A DNA stretch of 64,000 nucleotides, taken from the NCBI GenBank assembly GCA_021772025.1, contig JAETNT010000009.1:23568-87567 (forward strand), given 5' to 3'. Position numbers and translations under genes: made by a program. This document shows, piece by piece, positions 63,256 through 64,000 of the stretch. Under the pieces are notes generated by a model that had not been told where the DNA came from, made no database searches, and worked only from the letters and a program-made list of their open reading frames with translations. How positions within the stretch are numbered: position 1 is the first letter of the stretch; each line of letters starts with the position of its first letter. This DNA comes from Enterocloster bolteae (lineage in GTDB: Bacteria > Bacillota > Clostridia > Lachnospirales > Lachnospiraceae).

Positions 63256-63723
63256 TTAAAAATCAAAAGCTAAACGAATCAGTGCAATCCCTGTCCTGTC
63301 AAATACAATCCGGCTTCCGTCCTCCATTCCCAGAGTAACGGTATCTTTATCATATGCCTCCAGAACGCCGGTATAGTCCTTCTGCTTATTCAGGGCTTTG
63401 TAAAGCTTTACCTCCACTTCTCTGCCTGTACTCCTTGCAAAGTCTTTTTCCTTTTTTAAGGGTCTTCCCAGGCCCGGGGAGCTGACCTCCAAAATATAGC
63501 TCTCCTGGATAAAGTCTTCCTGATCCAGCCAGTCGCCAAGCTTCCGGTTGATAACCTCACAGTCGTCCACCGTGATTCCGCCTTCTTTATCGATATAGGC
63601 CCTCAGATACCAAGTGCCTGCTTCCTTTACATACTCCACATCCACCAATTCAAACCCGTGTTCTTTCATGAGAGGTAGAAGGAAGGCTTCGGTTTTCGCC
63701 TCATACTGCTCTCTTCTGGTCAT
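63256..63723 (-). CDS. rimP: Ribosome maturation factor RimP
   Basis: A 155-residue protein: HGFELVDVEYVKEAGTWYLR, GGITVDDCEVINRKLGDWLD and LEVSSPGLGRPLKKEKDF are typical. It assists 30S assembly. AAAGGTGG lies before the ATG. It is the first gene of the operon and has a leader of about 110 bases with a hairpin. Confidence 0.95.
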   Translation of the reverse strand: MTRREQYEAKTEAFLLPLMKEHGFELVDVEYVKEAGTWYLRAYIDKEGGITVDDCEVINRKLGDWLDQEDFIQESYILEVSSPGLGRPLKKEKDFARSTGREVEVKLYKALNKQKDYTGVLEAYDKDTVTLGMEDGSRIVFDRTGIALIRLAFDF

Positions 63724-63784
63724 CTCTACACCACCTTTCCATTCTGTCTATTTTCCATTTTAGCTTCTACAGCCGGACAAACGG

Positions 63785-63810
63785 AAAGAGTGGACTCACG
63801 TCCACTCTTT
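63785..63810 (-). promoter_or_regulatory. Hairpin in the rimP operon leader
   Basis: AAAGAGTGGAC (63785-63795) and GTCCACTCTTT (63800-63810) pair perfectly over 11 bp with a four-base loop. It lies between the promoter and rimP, so it would be transcribed as part of the operon. It may be an attenuator, or the terminator of a gene outside the window. Confidence 0.6.
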
Positions 63811-63839
63811 CAGCCATTTGTCATCATGTTATCGTACCA

Positions 63840-63868
63840 ACTATAACACTTTCTTAAGGAAAATGCAA
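63840..63868 (-). promoter_or_regulatory. Likely promoter of the rimP-nusA-infB operon
   Basis: Minus strand: TTGCAT (63863-63868), 17 bases, TATAGT (63840-63845). The last 130 bases of the window show no gene I can support. Confidence 0.6.
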
Positions 63869-64000
63869 GAGGTATTTTTTTTCCTATCAGGGTTGTTTCA
63901 TGAATGCTTCCAAACGACATCATTTGTTAGGAACCTGCTGTCAGCCGGTTCGGAATCCGGACAGCCTGCCGCCTTCACAGCTTTTCTTTCTTTTCAGCTG

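Noticed and set aside
63870..64000. 3' end of an upstream gene such as polC
   Set aside because: Short open stretches exist on the minus strand, but none shows a family pattern such as the clamp-binding tail of PolC.

Overview
The window (about 64 kb, roughly balanced GC) looks like chromosome of an anaerobic, low-to-mid-GC Gram-positive bacterium of class Clostridia, most probably Lachnospiraceae. Reasons: strong AGGAGG ribosome-binding sites, sigma-A promoters of TTGACA-17-TATAAT type, AddAB rather than RecBCD, the order rimP-nusA-rnpM-ylxQ-infB-rbfA-nrnA-truB-ribF, class III ribonucleotide reductase, an NfnAB-type transhydrogenase, a Na+-pumping biotin decarboxylase operon and a DUF6465-like protein. 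No species can be named from the sequence alone. Most genes lie on the minus strand.

Layout. 1-4.6 kb: a cut-off sensor histidine kinase, a MATE exporter, and an AAA+ ATPase next to a tiny HELGH-containing DUF4157 (eCIS-core) protein. This pair resembles parts of contractile-injection loci, but no sheath or tube genes are present. 4.6-15.4 kb: nfnAB, folA, a divergent ThyX-like protein, addA and addB. 15.5-17.6 kb: a membrane FMN-binding-like protein and a second MATE exporter on the plus strand. 17.6-24.8 kb: an orphan minimal nucleotidyltransferase, nrdD with a fused thioredoxin-like tail, hflX, a TPR lipoprotein, dut, scpB and scpA. 24.8-28.8 kb: two exported envelope proteins sharing cadherin-like domains, one of them a glucosaminidase. 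29.1-34.4 kb: a five-gene biotin-dependent carboxyltransferase and Na+-pump operon. 34.6-43.1 kb: a D,D-carboxypeptidase, LexA-box-controlled dinB, rsmF, a Lys/Ala-rich DUF6465-like protein, enolase, and a GntR-ABC module with a palindromic operator.

43.1-46.8 kb is an accessory patch: IS66 and TnpW remnants, a headless ORF, a protein tyrosine phosphatase, a GrpB-family remnant, an Rrf2 regulator and metY. 46.8-52 kb holds a class B sortase and a 4.2-kb SpaA-type surface protein whose 5' end appears damaged. 52.1-55.2 kb is a uronate module (SDR oxidoreductase, uxuA, divergent AraC regulator). 55.1-63.9 kb is the translation and transcription operon from rimP to ribF, read right to left from a promoter near 63.85 kb.

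How the genes work together: the window is mostly housekeeping (DNA repair, nucleotide supply, chromosome segregation, translation initiation) with energy-metabolism modules typical of fermenters (Nfn, Na+-decarboxylase). The least explained parts are the AAA+/DUF4157 pair, the noncanonical ThyX-like protein beside folA, the sortase B/surface protein pair and the decayed mobile patch.
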